The notes under the pieces: model-generated
The model's database searches: none
What the model saw: only the letters and a program-made list of their open reading frames with translations
What the model was told of the DNA's origin: nothing
Position numbers and translations under genes: made by a program
NCBI RefSeq assembly: GCF_002968285.2
Contig: NZ_CP134400.1
Span: forward strand, 806,001-870,000
From: Mycobacterium sp. ITM-2016-00318
GTDB taxonomy: Bacteria > Actinomycetota > Actinomycetes > Mycobacteriales > Mycobacteriaceae
Direction: 5' to 3'
Length of the DNA: 64,000 nt
In this document: piece by piece, positions 8,522-17,440 of the stretch
Layout: the number at the start of each line of letters is the position of its first letter
How positions within the stretch are numbered: the stretch's first letter is position 1

Positions 8522-9718
8522 ATGGCGCTGCTGCCCGACCCGACGCCACGGGAGCGACAGCACATCCTCATCTCGGTGGACGACCACGTCATCGAGCCAC
8601 CCGACATGTTCGAGGGCCGTCTCCCCGAAAAGCTAGCCGACCGGGCGCCGAAGATCGTCGAAACCGACGGCAGCCAGGCGTGGCAGTACGAGGGTCGCAC
8701 GTACCCGAACATCGGCCTCAACGCAGTCATCGGGCGGCCCAAGGACGAATGGAGCATGGAGCCCGCGCGGTTCGACGAAATGCGCCGCGGCTGTTGGGAC
8801 ATCGATGCGCGGATCGCTGACATGGACCTCGCCGGGATCTGGGCATCGCTGAACTTCCCTTCGCTGATCGCTGGGTTCGCCGGCACAGTGTTCTGGAAGA
8901 GCGACGACCCCGAATTGGGACTCGCGGTGCTACGGGCCTGGAACGACTGGCACCTCGAGGTGTGGGCCGGCGCCTACCCCGACCGGATCATCCCCCTGCA
9001 GCTGCCCTGGTTGGCCGACCCGCGGCTGGCCGCCGAGGAGCTGCGCCGCAACGCCGAGCGCGGCTTCAAGGCCGTGAGCTTCCCAGAGCTGCCCGCCCAG
9101 TGCGGCCTGCCCAGTCTGCACACCGGGGTCTGGGATCCGTTCCTGGCCGCGTGCGAGGAGACCGATACCGTTATCTGTCTGCACACCGGCTCTGCGCAGT
9201 GGGCACCGATCCCCGCGCCGGACACCCCGTTCGAGACCATCACCACGCTGTTCCCCGTGAATGCCCTTGTCGCGACGGCGGATTGGTTGTGGTCGGGCAT
9301 CCCCGTGCGCTTCCCGAAGCTCAACATCACGCTCGACGAGGGCGGCCTCGGCTGGGTGGCGATGCTCGCCGACCGCGCCGACTTCGTCCTCGCCCACTCC
9401 GCATCGGGCGCCGAGGGCGGATCGTGGAAGGGTGACCTGCTGCCCAGCGAGGTGCTGCGGCGCAACTTCTGGTTCTGCTCGATCGACGACCCGACCGCAT
9501 TCGGCACGCTCGATGCGATCGGCGCCGAGCGCATTCTCATCGAGAGCGACTACCCGCACGCCGACTCGACGTGGCCCGACACCCAGCGTGTCGTCGCGCG
9601 CAACGTGGCGAAGCTGTCGGCCGAGGACGCGGCCCGCATCACCCACCGCAACGCCGCAGAGCTGTTCCGCCACCCGTTGCCAGACAAGGGATGGCTGGCT
9701 CAGAACGGCGCAGCATAG
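8522..9718 (+). CDS. Amidohydrolase family 2 (COG2159-type) metal-dependent hydrolase
   Basis: 398 residues. The protein opens with ISVDDHVIEPPDMF, the metal-binding D-x-H form of this family; downstream are LHTGSAQW (metal His on a later strand), LNITLDEGGLGWVAMLADR and LIESDYPHADSTWPDT with the conserved Asp near the C-terminus, all on an expected TIM barrel. Members are hydrolases or decarboxylases (for example ACMSD-like). A Trp-rich, Pro-rich segment (GFAGTVFW, LQLPWLADPR) resembles mycobacterial paralogues annotated only as amidohydrolase. It is first in a three-gene operon with an N-acyl-D-amino-acid deacylase-like gene 9 bp downstream and a P450, which suggests a catabolic pathway for an amide or cyclic compound. 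Confidence 0.88.
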   Translation: MALLPDPTPRERQHILISVDDHVIEPPDMFEGRLPEKLADRAPKIVETDGSQAWQYEGRTYPNIGLNAVIGRPKDEWSMEPARFDEMRRGCWDIDARIADMDLAGIWASLNFPSLIAGFAGTVFWKSDDPELGLAVLRAWNDWHLEVWAGAYPDRIIPLQLPWLADPRLAAEELRRNAERGFKAVSFPELPAQCGLPSLHTGVWDPFLAACEETDTVICLHTGSAQWAPIPAPDTPFETITTLFPVNALVATADWLWSGIPVRFPKLNITLDEGGLGWVAMLADRADFVLAHSASGAEGGSWKGDLLPSEVLRRNFWFCSIDDPTAFGTLDAIGAERILIESDYPHADSTWPDTQRVVARNVAKLSAEDAARITHRNAAELFRHPLPDKGWLAQNGAA

Positions 9719-9727
9719 GAGTCCGCT

Positions 9728-11458
9728 TTGTTAGATCTGCTGATCCGAGATGCTCAGATCGTCGACGGCACCGGCGCACCCGCCCGACATGGTGACATCG
9801 GCGTGCGCGACGGGCGCATCGTTGCGGTCGGCAGTAAAAGGCATGTCGACGAGCAGGCGACGAAAACGATCGACGCGGAGGGGCAGACGCTCGCACCCGG
9901 CTTCGTCGACCTGCATACCCACTACGACGCCCAGCTGTTCTGGGATCCGACCGCCAGCCCATCGGTGCAGCACGGCGTCACCACGGTATTCGGCGGCAAC
10001 TGCGGTTTCACGCTGGCACCGGCGGAACCCGGCCACCGGGATTACCTGACGCGAATGCTGGCGCGCGTCGAGGGCATGCCGCTCGAAGCGTTGCGTGCCG
10101 GCCTCGATTGGCAGTGGTCGTCCTTCGGCGACTGGCTGGCACGACTGGAAGGCCGCACCGCCGTCAACGCCGGCTTCCTGGTGGGCCACAGTGCTATTCG
10201 CTTGGCGGCTATGGGCGACGACGCAGTAGGTGGCGACGCGTCCCCGCAGCAGATCGAGAAGATGGCCACAATCCTTGGTGCTGCGTTGGCCGACGGGGCG
10301 CTGGGGTTGTCGACGTCGCAGTCGAACACCCACAACGACGGCTCGGGGCAGCCGGTGCCGTCGCGCAGCGCGTCACGCGAGGAGCTGCTGGCGTTGGCGG
10401 CAGCGGTCCGCGCACACCCGGGCACTCAGCTCGAGGCGATCATCCCGGGTTGTCTGTCCGGCTTCACCGACGACGACATCGACCTGCTCACCGGAATGTC
10501 GAAGGTCGCCGACCGGCCGCTGAACTGGAACGTACTGGGTGTCTCGGCTGCCAATCCGGAAGGCCACGAAAAGCAGTTGCGCGCGGGCCGAGTCGCGGCG
10601 GAACGCGGAGGGCGCGTCGTGGCGCTCACATTGCCGCATTCGATGAAGATCCGGCTGTCCTTCCTGTCCGGCTTCGTGCTCGACGGGCTGCCGGGCTGGC
10701 GCGAGACGATGCACCTGCCGGTGGCCGACCGGCTAAAGGCTCTCGCCGATCCCGAGGTGCGGCGCCGCCTCAACGAGGGCGCCCACTCGGAAGAGGCGGG
10801 CATCCTTCGCGGTCTTGCCAATTGGGAGCGACTGATCATCGTCGAAACGTTCGCCGGTCAGAACAACGACGCGACGGGCCGCACGGTCGGCGACGTCGCG
10901 GCCGCCCGTGGAAAAGATCCATTCGACGCGCTGCTGGACATCGTGATCGCCGACGAGCTGCGCACTGGGCTCTCGCCGCGGCCGTTCGGTGACGACGAAG
11001 CCGACTGGAAGGCGCGCGCCGAGGTGTGGCGAAATCGGGATGCGGTAATCGGCGGGTCGGACGCGGGCGCGCATCTCGACATGATGTGCGGGGCGATTTA
11101 CACGACATCGCTGCTCGGCCACGGTGTGCGCGAGCACCAGGTGGTTTCGCTGGAGGAGGCGGTGCGGCTGATCACCGACGTGCCCGCGCGGCTGTACGGG
11201 TTGAAGGACCGCGGCAGGATCACGCCCGGCTGGCACGCCGACTTGGTGATGTTCGACCCGGCGACCGTTGACCACGGGCCGGAGCGCACCCGCTACGACT
11301 TGCCTGCAGGCGCACCGCGTTTGGTCGCCGATGCGAGAGGAATAACCTCGGTTTGGGTGGGTGGTGTCGAGGTATGCCACGACGGCATGGCAACCGGTGC
11401 GATGCCGGGCACTGTTCTGCGATCGGGCCGCGATACCGAGACGGTGACCGCGTCATGA
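9728..11458 (+). CDS. N-acyl-D-amino-acid deacylase-like amidohydrolase (family 3)
   Basis: 576 residues with a TTG start; AGGAG at 9716-9720 sits 7 bases upstream and no later start fits as well. It begins LLIRDAQIVDGTGAPARHGD and has the FVDLHTHYDAQLFWDP metal-binding His pair of the D-aminoacylase/dihydroorotase-like family. Further motifs are TTVFGGNCGFTLAPA, LVGHSAIR and VIGGSDAGAHLDMMCGA with a late Asp, ending in the composite beta domain (GRITPGWHADLVMFDP). Known members cleave N-acyl-D-amino acids; other substrates occur in mycobacterial clusters. The stop overlaps the P450 start (ATGA). Confidence 0.9.
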   Translation: MLDLLIRDAQIVDGTGAPARHGDIGVRDGRIVAVGSKRHVDEQATKTIDAEGQTLAPGFVDLHTHYDAQLFWDPTASPSVQHGVTTVFGGNCGFTLAPAEPGHRDYLTRMLARVEGMPLEALRAGLDWQWSSFGDWLARLEGRTAVNAGFLVGHSAIRLAAMGDDAVGGDASPQQIEKMATILGAALADGALGLSTSQSNTHNDGSGQPVPSRSASREELLALAAAVRAHPGTQLEAIIPGCLSGFTDDDIDLLTGMSKVADRPLNWNVLGVSAANPEGHEKQLRAGRVAAERGGRVVALTLPHSMKIRLSFLSGFVLDGLPGWRETMHLPVADRLKALADPEVRRRLNEGAHSEEAGILRGLANWERLIIVETFAGQNNDATGRTVGDVAAARGKDPFDALLDIVIADELRTGLSPRPFGDDEADWKARAEVWRNRDAVIGGSDAGAHLDMMCGAIYTTSLLGHGVREHQVVSLEEAVRLITDVPARLYGLKDRGRITPGWHADLVMFDPATVDHGPERTRYDLPAGAPRLVADARGITSVWVGGVEVCHDGMATGAMPGTVLRSGRDTETVTAS

Positions 11459-12675
11459 CCAACCGGGCGCCGCTGGCGCAGTTCGATCCGGCCAAGTTGC
11501 AGGACGGTCTGCTGATGGCGGTCGAGGACGTGCACGAGAAGCTGCGCACCGCGCGGGAGAAGCATCGGGTGATGGTCGGCAGTCCGATCTTCGAGACCTC
11601 GACGCAGAACCTCGATGTGGCGGGCGTGACGGTGCTCGGCTATGACGAGTGCCAGACGGTGCTGACCGACTCGGACAGGTTCTCGTCGTCGATATACGAG
11701 CACATTATGGGCCCGGTGATGGGAAAGACGCTGCTCGAGCAGGAAGGAGATGAGCATCGGGCGAGCCGGGCGCTGGTGTCGCCGTTGTTTCGGGCGAAGC
11801 TGCTGGAGCGGTGGCGCACCGAGCTGGTCGAGGTGGTGGTGCATGAACTGATCGATCGGTTCGCGTCACGCGGTACGGCAGATCTCGTGCGGGAGTTCAC
11901 GTTTGCGTTTCCGGTGCAGGTGATCGCGCGACTGATGGGGCTTCCGCGTGAGGATTATGTGCGGTTCCAGCAGCTGTCGATCGAGTTGTTGAGCGTGGTC
12001 TACAACTGGGACGTCGGGGTGGCCGCGTCGGCCACACTGAAGGAGTACTTCGGCGAGATTCTGGCGGAAAGACGGCGTGCCCCCCAAGACGACTTGATCA
12101 GCGTGCTGGCCAGGTCCGAGATCGGCGGCGCACGACTGACTGACGACGAGATCTTCGCGTTCCTGTTGTTGATCCTGCCGGCGGGGGTGGAGACGACGTA
12201 TCGGGCGTCGGGGAATCTGTTGGTGGCCATGCTCACCGAACCGTCGCTGCTGGAGATGGTGCGGTCGGACCGGAACATCATGCGCGGGGCAATCGAGGAG
12301 GCGCTGCGGTGGGAGCCGCCGATCAGCACGGTCGTGCGGGTAGCCAAGCGGGACTGTGAACTCGGCGGGATCGCGATTCCCAAGGGTACGAACGTGAGTG
12401 TCAGTGTGGCGGCGGCGAACCGGGACCCGGCACACTATCCGAATCCCGATCAGTTCGACCCGACGCGGAAGACCTTCGGGCATCTGACGTTTGGTGCGGG
12501 CGCACACGTGTGCCTGGGGATGCCGCTGGCACGGATGGAGACGATGGTTGCGATCAATGCTCTGCTCGACCGGCTGCCGGACCTGCATCTGGACCCGACC
12601 GCACCGGAGCCGGTGATCAACGGCGTGGCATTCCGATCACCGGCAGCCTTGCCGGTCGAATACACACCGGTCTAG
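11455..12675 (+). CDS. Cytochrome P450
   Basis: 406 residues from an ATG overlapping the upstream stop by four bases. Signatures: I-helix AGVETT (243-248), K-helix EALR (Glu282, Arg285) and the heme loop FGAGAHVCLG with the thiolate Cys at about 353. Note that the I-helix acid is Glu in place of the more usual Asp before Thr. It hydroxylates an unknown substrate with electrons from ferredoxin; no ferredoxin gene is adjacent. Position behind two amidohydrolases suggests it acts in the same catabolic route. Its 3' end overlaps the convergent DUF422 gene by 4 bp (12672-12675). Confidence 0.93.
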   Translation: MTNRAPLAQFDPAKLQDGLLMAVEDVHEKLRTAREKHRVMVGSPIFETSTQNLDVAGVTVLGYDECQTVLTDSDRFSSSIYEHIMGPVMGKTLLEQEGDEHRASRALVSPLFRAKLLERWRTELVEVVVHELIDRFASRGTADLVREFTFAFPVQVIARLMGLPREDYVRFQQLSIELLSVVYNWDVGVAASATLKEYFGEILAERRRAPQDDLISVLARSEIGGARLTDDEIFAFLLLILPAGVETTYRASGNLLVAMLTEPSLLEMVRSDRNIMRGAIEEALRWEPPISTVVRVAKRDCELGGIAIPKGTNVSVSVAAANRDPAHYPNPDQFDPTRKTFGHLTFGAGAHVCLGMPLARMETMVAINALLDRLPDLHLDPTAPEPVINGVAFRSPAALPVEYTPV

Positions 12676-13466
12676 TTGTGCCGATCGTCGGCCGCGCTTC
12701 GTAGCGAGCGCCAGTAGACCGCCGTCAACAAGGCCATGGGGATCCCGATGATGAGGGACGCGCCGGCCAGCGCATCGGCAATTGCGGCGACAGCCGCATC
12801 ACCTGTGGTGCGGGCCACGACAAACGCGACAACCGCCATGACTCCCACCTGCAGCAGGTAGGTCACTAACGCCGGGAGGTGTGGATGGTTGCGCAGGCGC
12901 GGCACGACAACGGCCGGCTCATCGCGCGCCATCCACGTGAGCATGCCGATCAGGACGCCGGATGTGAACAGAAAGCCGACCTGCGAACCAAGCGGTAGGC
13001 CGAACCAGAAGCCAGGCCCGTCATAGCGGAACAGCTCCCCTAGTGCGAAATATCGGCCCAGTCGGCTGACGGGATCGATGATCCACAGCGCCCAGGTCGC
13101 GAGCACCACCGCAAGCACATACTCGAGAACGGATTGTCGAGAGCGGGACCAGTAAGGCCCCGCGACGATCAGTCGAGCGGCGGCGAAAGCGAAATACGCC
13201 ATGAAGGTATAGCTGAGCGGCACCATGAGCGGCACCTCACCGACCCATAGCTCGTGGCCACGCAGGTCCGGATTGAAGGCGTACCGGGTATAGGGGACAC
13301 CCAGATGTACAGACCCGTTCTCCGCGAGCGCGCCGACCGCCACTGCGATCACCGCATATATCGCAGTGCACTTCAGGCCGAGGTGGCGCAGCGCAAGCAC
13401 CACGAACACCGTGCCGTACGCGGTGACGTACCACCTGCCGACGAAGGTGCCGACGATCTGTTCCAC
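12672..13466 (-). CDS. DUF422-like (carotenoid-biosynthesis-protein family) membrane protein
   Basis: 264 residues from a GTG at 13466 whose G is the last base of the upstream TAG (TAGTG), a typical coupled start. The frame is open further upstream but that part lies inside the monooxygenase gene. About seven hydrophobic helices are present, with polar conserved-looking segments ENGSVHLGVPYTRYAFNPD and LWVGEVPLMVPLSYTFMAYF, the pattern of the DUF422 family (annotated carotenoid biosynthesis; some members are hydratases). There is no carotenoid gene nearby, and coupling to a Baeyer-Villiger-type enzyme suggests a lipid or terpenoid modification instead. Function unproven. Confidence 0.75.
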   Translation of the reverse strand: MEQIVGTFVGRWYVTAYGTVFVVLALRHLGLKCTAIYAVIAVAVGALAENGSVHLGVPYTRYAFNPDLRGHELWVGEVPLMVPLSYTFMAYFAFAAARLIVAGPYWSRSRQSVLEYVLAVVLATWALWIIDPVSRLGRYFALGELFRYDGPGFWFGLPLGSQVGFLFTSGVLIGMLTWMARDEPAVVVPRLRNHPHLPALVTYLLQVGVMAVVAFVVARTTGDAAVAAIADALAGASLIIGIPMALLTAVYWRSLRSAADDRHN

Positions 13467-14971
13467 TATCGGGGAGCCTCTCCGGCTGCAGCCGTCGAGG
13501 CTCTGTTGTCCGACCTGGCTCGGCCGAACACCATCGACTCGTCGATGCGGTCGAAGCGGCGTCTGAAGGCATCGTCCAGGAAGTTGACGCCGACCTTCCA
13601 TGGCCTGACTGTGCCTGATTTCGGGAGAACATGCTGACCGCGCTTCACGTAGCCAGATTGCAGGTGGAACGTCGGCTGCTCGGGCATCTCGGTATCGTCG
13701 AGGTGCGGATACGCGTGCGTGTAGCCGCGACAGTTCATGTAATACAACAGTTTTGCGACAGTGCGCGCCGTCAGGTCGGCGCCCAGCGTCCAAGATGCAT
13801 TGATGTAGCCGAAGCTCCAGGCCATGTTCGGGACATCCTCGAACATGTGTCGTCGATACAGGAAGTGCTCGTGGGGGTCGATTGTTTCGCCGTCGATGCT
13901 GACGGTGATGCCGCCGAGCGCCTGCAGTCGCAGCCCGGTGGCCGTAATCACCACGTCGGCGTCGATGCGCCGTCCCGACTTCAGTGCGATACCGGTGACG
14001 TCCATGTGGTCGATGCGGTCGGTCACCATCTCGACGGCACCGTCACTGATGGCCTTGTATAGGTCGGCGTTCACGATGAAGCACAGGCGCTGATCCCACG
14101 GGTCGTAGGGGGGCGCGAAGTGGGTGTCGATCGGATAGTCATCCGGCAGGTTGCGCTCGGCGATGCGACGCAGCACCCGTTTGCTCAACTCCGGCGCCTT
14201 CCGTGCAGTGACCCACATGAGCTGCGCGACGAATGCGTTGCGCCACCGAACGATCCAGTGAGCAAGCCCCAGCGGCAACACTTTTCGAAGCGCATTGGCC
14301 GTCGGCTCCTCTTTCACCGCGGAGATCATGTAGGACGGCGTGCGCTGCAGCATCGTCAGGTGCGTGGTCTTCTCTGCCAGCGACGGGACCAGACTGACCG
14401 CCGTCGCGCCACTGCCGATGACCACTATCCGCTTACCGGCGTAGTCGAAGGACTCGGGCCAGTGTTGCGGGTGGATGACCTCCCCGGCGAAGTCCTCGAT
14501 CCCGGGAATCGGCGGTTGGTAAGGCTTGTCGTAGTCGTAATAGCCGGTCGCGAAGAACAGGAATCTGCACCCGTAGGTCTTTTCGGCCCCGTTTTCTCGC
14601 GTGTGAACCGTCCAGGTGTCGGTGTCGGAATTCCAGTCGGCGGACCGCACGCAGGTGTTGAGCCGGATGTGCTCATGAATGTGATGCTTGCGTGCCGTCT
14701 CGTCCAGGTACTCCCAGATCTGGTCGCCGTCGGCGATCATCTCGGGCCGGGTCCACGGCTCCCACGGAAAGCACAGTGTGTAGATGTCGCTGTCGGAACG
14801 CACGCCCGGATATCGGAACAGGTCCCAAGTTCCGCCAAGTCGCGCGCGCCGTTCCAGTATTAGATAGCTCAGCCGCGGGTTGCGTTCGTGTATGCGGTAA
14901 GCGGCGCCGATGCCCGAAAACCCGGCGCCGATTATCAATACGTCGACCTGCTCGGCAACCTTCGCCGCCAT
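13466..14971 (-). CDS. Flavin-containing Baeyer-Villiger-type monooxygenase (EthA-like)
   Basis: 501 residues from the ATG at 14971 (MAAKVAEQVDVLIIGAGFSG); an earlier in-frame start would overlap the upstream gene. FAD motif GAGFSG at 15-20, followed by LILERRARLGGTWDLFRYPG. The BVMO fingerprint F-x-G-x3-H-x3-W is present as FAGEVIHPQHW (161-171), and the NADPH Rossmann motif as IVVIGSGATA (183-190 region). EthA/MymA-type enzymes turn ketones into esters and activate ethionamide in M. tuberculosis (known for the family). It ends one base into the DUF422 start and follows a PlsC-like acyltransferase by 22 bp, so the three form an operon of likely lipid or cell-envelope function. Confidence 0.9.
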   Translation of the reverse strand: MAAKVAEQVDVLIIGAGFSGIGAAYRIHERNPRLSYLILERRARLGGTWDLFRYPGVRSDSDIYTLCFPWEPWTRPEMIADGDQIWEYLDETARKHHIHEHIRLNTCVRSADWNSDTDTWTVHTRENGAEKTYGCRFLFFATGYYDYDKPYQPPIPGIEDFAGEVIHPQHWPESFDYAGKRIVVIGSGATAVSLVPSLAEKTTHLTMLQRTPSYMISAVKEEPTANALRKVLPLGLAHWIVRWRNAFVAQLMWVTARKAPELSKRVLRRIAERNLPDDYPIDTHFAPPYDPWDQRLCFIVNADLYKAISDGAVEMVTDRIDHMDVTGIALKSGRRIDADVVITATGLRLQALGGITVSIDGETIDPHEHFLYRRHMFEDVPNMAWSFGYINASWTLGADLTARTVAKLLYYMNCRGYTHAYPHLDDTEMPEQPTFHLQSGYVKRGQHVLPKSGTVRPWKVGVNFLDDAFRRRFDRIDESMVFGRARSDNRASTAAAGEAPR

Positions 14972-14993
14972 CTGTCCACAATAGGCGCGATCG

Positions 14994-15815
14994 TCAGCCG
15001 ATGATCGGAAACCTTCGCTCACGAGCCAGCGCGTCGAGCGCGGACTGCATCCGCCCACGGACTACGTCGTCGACGTGATCGATATCGGGGTTTTTTCCGA
15101 ATTCACTTTCTACGTGAATGGGCTCGAGCACCTCCGTGACGATCTTCGCGGGCATCGGCAGGTTCGGCATGTAGCCGGAGGTGACTCCGAAGGGGAGGCC
15201 GACGATGATCGGCGCGATTCGCAAGCGCAGTAGCTTGTCGAGGCGTAGCAGCCGGGCCAGCCACTCGCCTCGGCTGAGGAACAGGTACTCCTCCTGTCCG
15301 CCGATGCTGACCACGGGGACGATCGGCACGCCTGCGTCCATCGCGGTGCGGATGTATCCCTTACGCCCCGCGAAATCGATCTTGTTCGCCTTGACGGATG
15401 GCCGGAATACGTCGTAATCCCCGCCGGGAAATACGAGTGTCACCGCCCCCGCCTGTAGCGCGGCGATCGCGTTGTCCCGGCTGGCAGGCAGAAATCCGGC
15501 CCGGCCCAACACGTTCTTTGCCCCGCCCCTCAGGAGAAGGTCATGGGTCAGAATGTAAAAGGGCCGTTCGCCGCCGAAGTAGTCATGGAAGGCGACGGCG
15601 ATGACCGGAACATCCATCGCCACCAGGCCGCCCGAGTGATTCGACACCAGCAGCGCGCCGCCTTCGGGAAAGTGTTCCAAACCCCTGACCTCGGAACGGA
15701 AGTACAGCTTCACCGCCAATCGGAGCACGGGCATCAGCCGATCGACATAGGCGGCATCCCGCAGTGCCAACCAGGTCGCGCTCTGCGCTTTGACCGACTC
15801 CTGTTCGGCGCCCAC
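14994..15815 (-). CDS. PlsC-like lysophospholipid acyltransferase
   Basis: 273 residues. An acyltransferase core is visible: VRGLEHFPEGGALLVSNHSG with motif I as NHSGGLVAMD (59-68), where the His-to-Asp spacing is longer than the usual H-x4-D; then LGRAGFLPASRDNAIAALQ (motif II region), LVFPGGDYDVFRPS (motif III region) and GVPIVPVVSIGGQEEY (motif IV). Family members add an acyl chain to lysophosphatidate or related lipids at the membrane. It is first gene of the leftward operon with the BVMO and DUF422 genes and divergent from a WS/DGAT gene. The 190 bp between the two operons contain an AT-rich stretch around 15900-15930 that probably carries the promoters. Confidence 0.85.
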   Translation of the reverse strand: MGAEQESVKAQSATWLALRDAAYVDRLMPVLRLAVKLYFRSEVRGLEHFPEGGALLVSNHSGGLVAMDVPVIAVAFHDYFGGERPFYILTHDLLLRGGAKNVLGRAGFLPASRDNAIAALQAGAVTLVFPGGDYDVFRPSVKANKIDFAGRKGYIRTAMDAGVPIVPVVSIGGQEEYLFLSRGEWLARLLRLDKLLRLRIAPIIVGLPFGVTSGYMPNLPMPAKIVTEVLEPIHVESEFGKNPDIDHVDDVVRGRMQSALDALARERRFPIIG

Positions 15816-16003
15816 CTGTCCCCCTCTTCCGTGACCCTGGCCACCTCCCAGTGTGCCTCGTCATGCCTGTGGGCCGGTATCCGCTCATTGAGCTGCCCAA
15901 TCATTACTAATTTAGCTATATTCAAGGAAGCCGTGCACTCGAACGGGAGAATCTCGACGTGCCCCCGCTCACCTCTGTGGTGCGTCGTCGGACGGTGGTG
16001 AAC

Positions 16004-17419
16004 ATGAAGCGGCTGTCGAGCGTTGATGCTGCCTTCTGGTATGCGGAGACACCCGGCTGGCACATGCACATTGGTGGCCTCGTCGTCTGCGACCCGACGA
16101 ATGCGCCGGGTTTCTCCTTGGATGCGGTCCGTCAACTGCTGGCCGATCGGCTGCCCGAAGTGCCGCAGCTGCGTTATCGAGTTGCCGGGGCGCCGCTCGG
16201 GCTGGACCGTCCGTGGTTCGTGGAGGACGAAGATCTCGATCTCGATTTCCACATCCGCCGGATCGCGGTGCCACCGCCGGGAGGCCGCAAGGAGCTCGAC
16301 GACCTCATCGGGCGGTTGATGTCGTACAAGCTGGATCGCGCGCGGCCCCTGTGGGAGCTGTGGTTCATCGACCGCGTCGAAAACGACCGGGTTGCCATAC
16401 TGACCAAAATGCACCATGCGCTCATCGATGGCGTGTCGGGTGCCGGGCTCAGTGAGATCTTGCTCGACGCGACGCCCGAACCGCGGCCGCCCGCGGCGGA
16501 GCCCAAGGAGTCACTGGTCGGCGTCGGCCTCCCGCGATTCGAACTCCGCGCGATCGGTGGGATGTTCAACCTCGCAGTGATGACGCCCTATCGGATGATG
16601 CGCATGGTCGAGCAAGTCGTGCGCCAGCAATTGGCGGTGATCGGCCTGGCCGACAAGCCACCCCGCTACTTCGACGCGCCGACCACACGGTTCAACGCCC
16701 CGCTCTCGCCGCACCGGCGCATCAGTGGGAGCCGGGTTCCGCTGGATCGAGTCAAGGCCGTCAAGGACGCGTTCGGTGTGAAGGTCAACGATGTGGTGCT
16801 AGCCATGGTTTGCGGGGCGCTGCGCAGCTATCTGAAGGAACGCGGGGAGCTTCCCGACCGGCCGCTACTGGCTCAGATACCGGTATCCACCCGCGACGAT
16901 GACAATGAGGTCGGCAATCAGATCACCTCGACGACGGTCAGCCTTCCCACGGACGTCTCGGATCCAATTCAGCGGCTTGAAGCCATTCATGCCAGCGCTC
17001 AGGGCGCTAAAGCAGTGGCGCGGGCGCTCACCGAGAACCAGGTCGTGGGTTTCACCGAGACCGCGCCACCTGGCGTGCTCGCGCTCGCCGCCCGCGCCTA
17101 CACCGCCGCCCGGCTCGGGGCGAACGTCGCCCCGATCAACCTCGTTGTCTCCAACGTGCCGGGTCCCGACTTCCCGATCTACATGGCCGGCGCGGTGCTG
17201 GAGACACTGATTCCGATCGGTCCGCTGGTGATGGATGTCGGGCTCAACGTCACCTGTTTCAGCTACCGGGATTCCGTTGACTTCGGCTTCGTCACCACCC
17301 CCGAAATCGCCAAGGACATCGACGAGCTGGCCGACGGCATCGAGCCCGCACTTCGCGAGCTCGAACAGGCTGCAGGTCTGAATTCCCGTCGGCAAACTCG
17401 ACGGCGCGGCCGTCAATGA
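16004..17419 (+). CDS. Wax ester synthase/diacylglycerol acyltransferase (WS/DGAT)
   Basis: 471 residues from the ATG at 16004. A GTG at 15959 with GGGAGA upstream would add 15 residues, but the family normally begins at the M-x-x-L-S-x-x-D pattern seen here as [18 protein letters not shown]. The catalytic motif HHALIDG (137-143) follows LTKM. Other family blocks are [47 protein letters not shown] and [19 protein letters not shown]. The enzyme esterifies diacylglycerol or fatty alcohols with acyl-CoA to make storage lipid. The fadD6 gene 21 bp downstream would provide acyl-CoA. Confidence 0.93.
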   Translation: MKRLSSVDAAFWYAETPGWHMHIGGLVVCDPTNAPGFSLDAVRQLLADRLPEVPQLRYRVAGAPLGLDRPWFVEDEDLDLDFHIRRIAVPPPGGRKELDDLIGRLMSYKLDRARPLWELWFIDRVENDRVAILTKMHHALIDGVSGAGLSEILLDATPEPRPPAAEPKESLVGVGLPRFELRAIGGMFNLAVMTPYRMMRMVEQVVRQQLAVIGLADKPPRYFDAPTTRFNAPLSPHRRISGSRVPLDRVKAVKDAFGVKVNDVVLAMVCGALRSYLKERGELPDRPLLAQIPVSTRDDDNEVGNQITSTTVSLPTDVSDPIQRLEAIHASAQGAKAVARALTENQVVGFTETAPPGVLALAARAYTAARLGANVAPINLVVSNVPGPDFPIYMAGAVLETLIPIGPLVMDVGLNVTCFSYRDSVDFGFVTTPEIAKDIDELADGIEPALRELEQAAGLNSRRQTRRRGRQ

Positions 17420-17440
17420 CCATGACGGAGGTAGGCGCTA

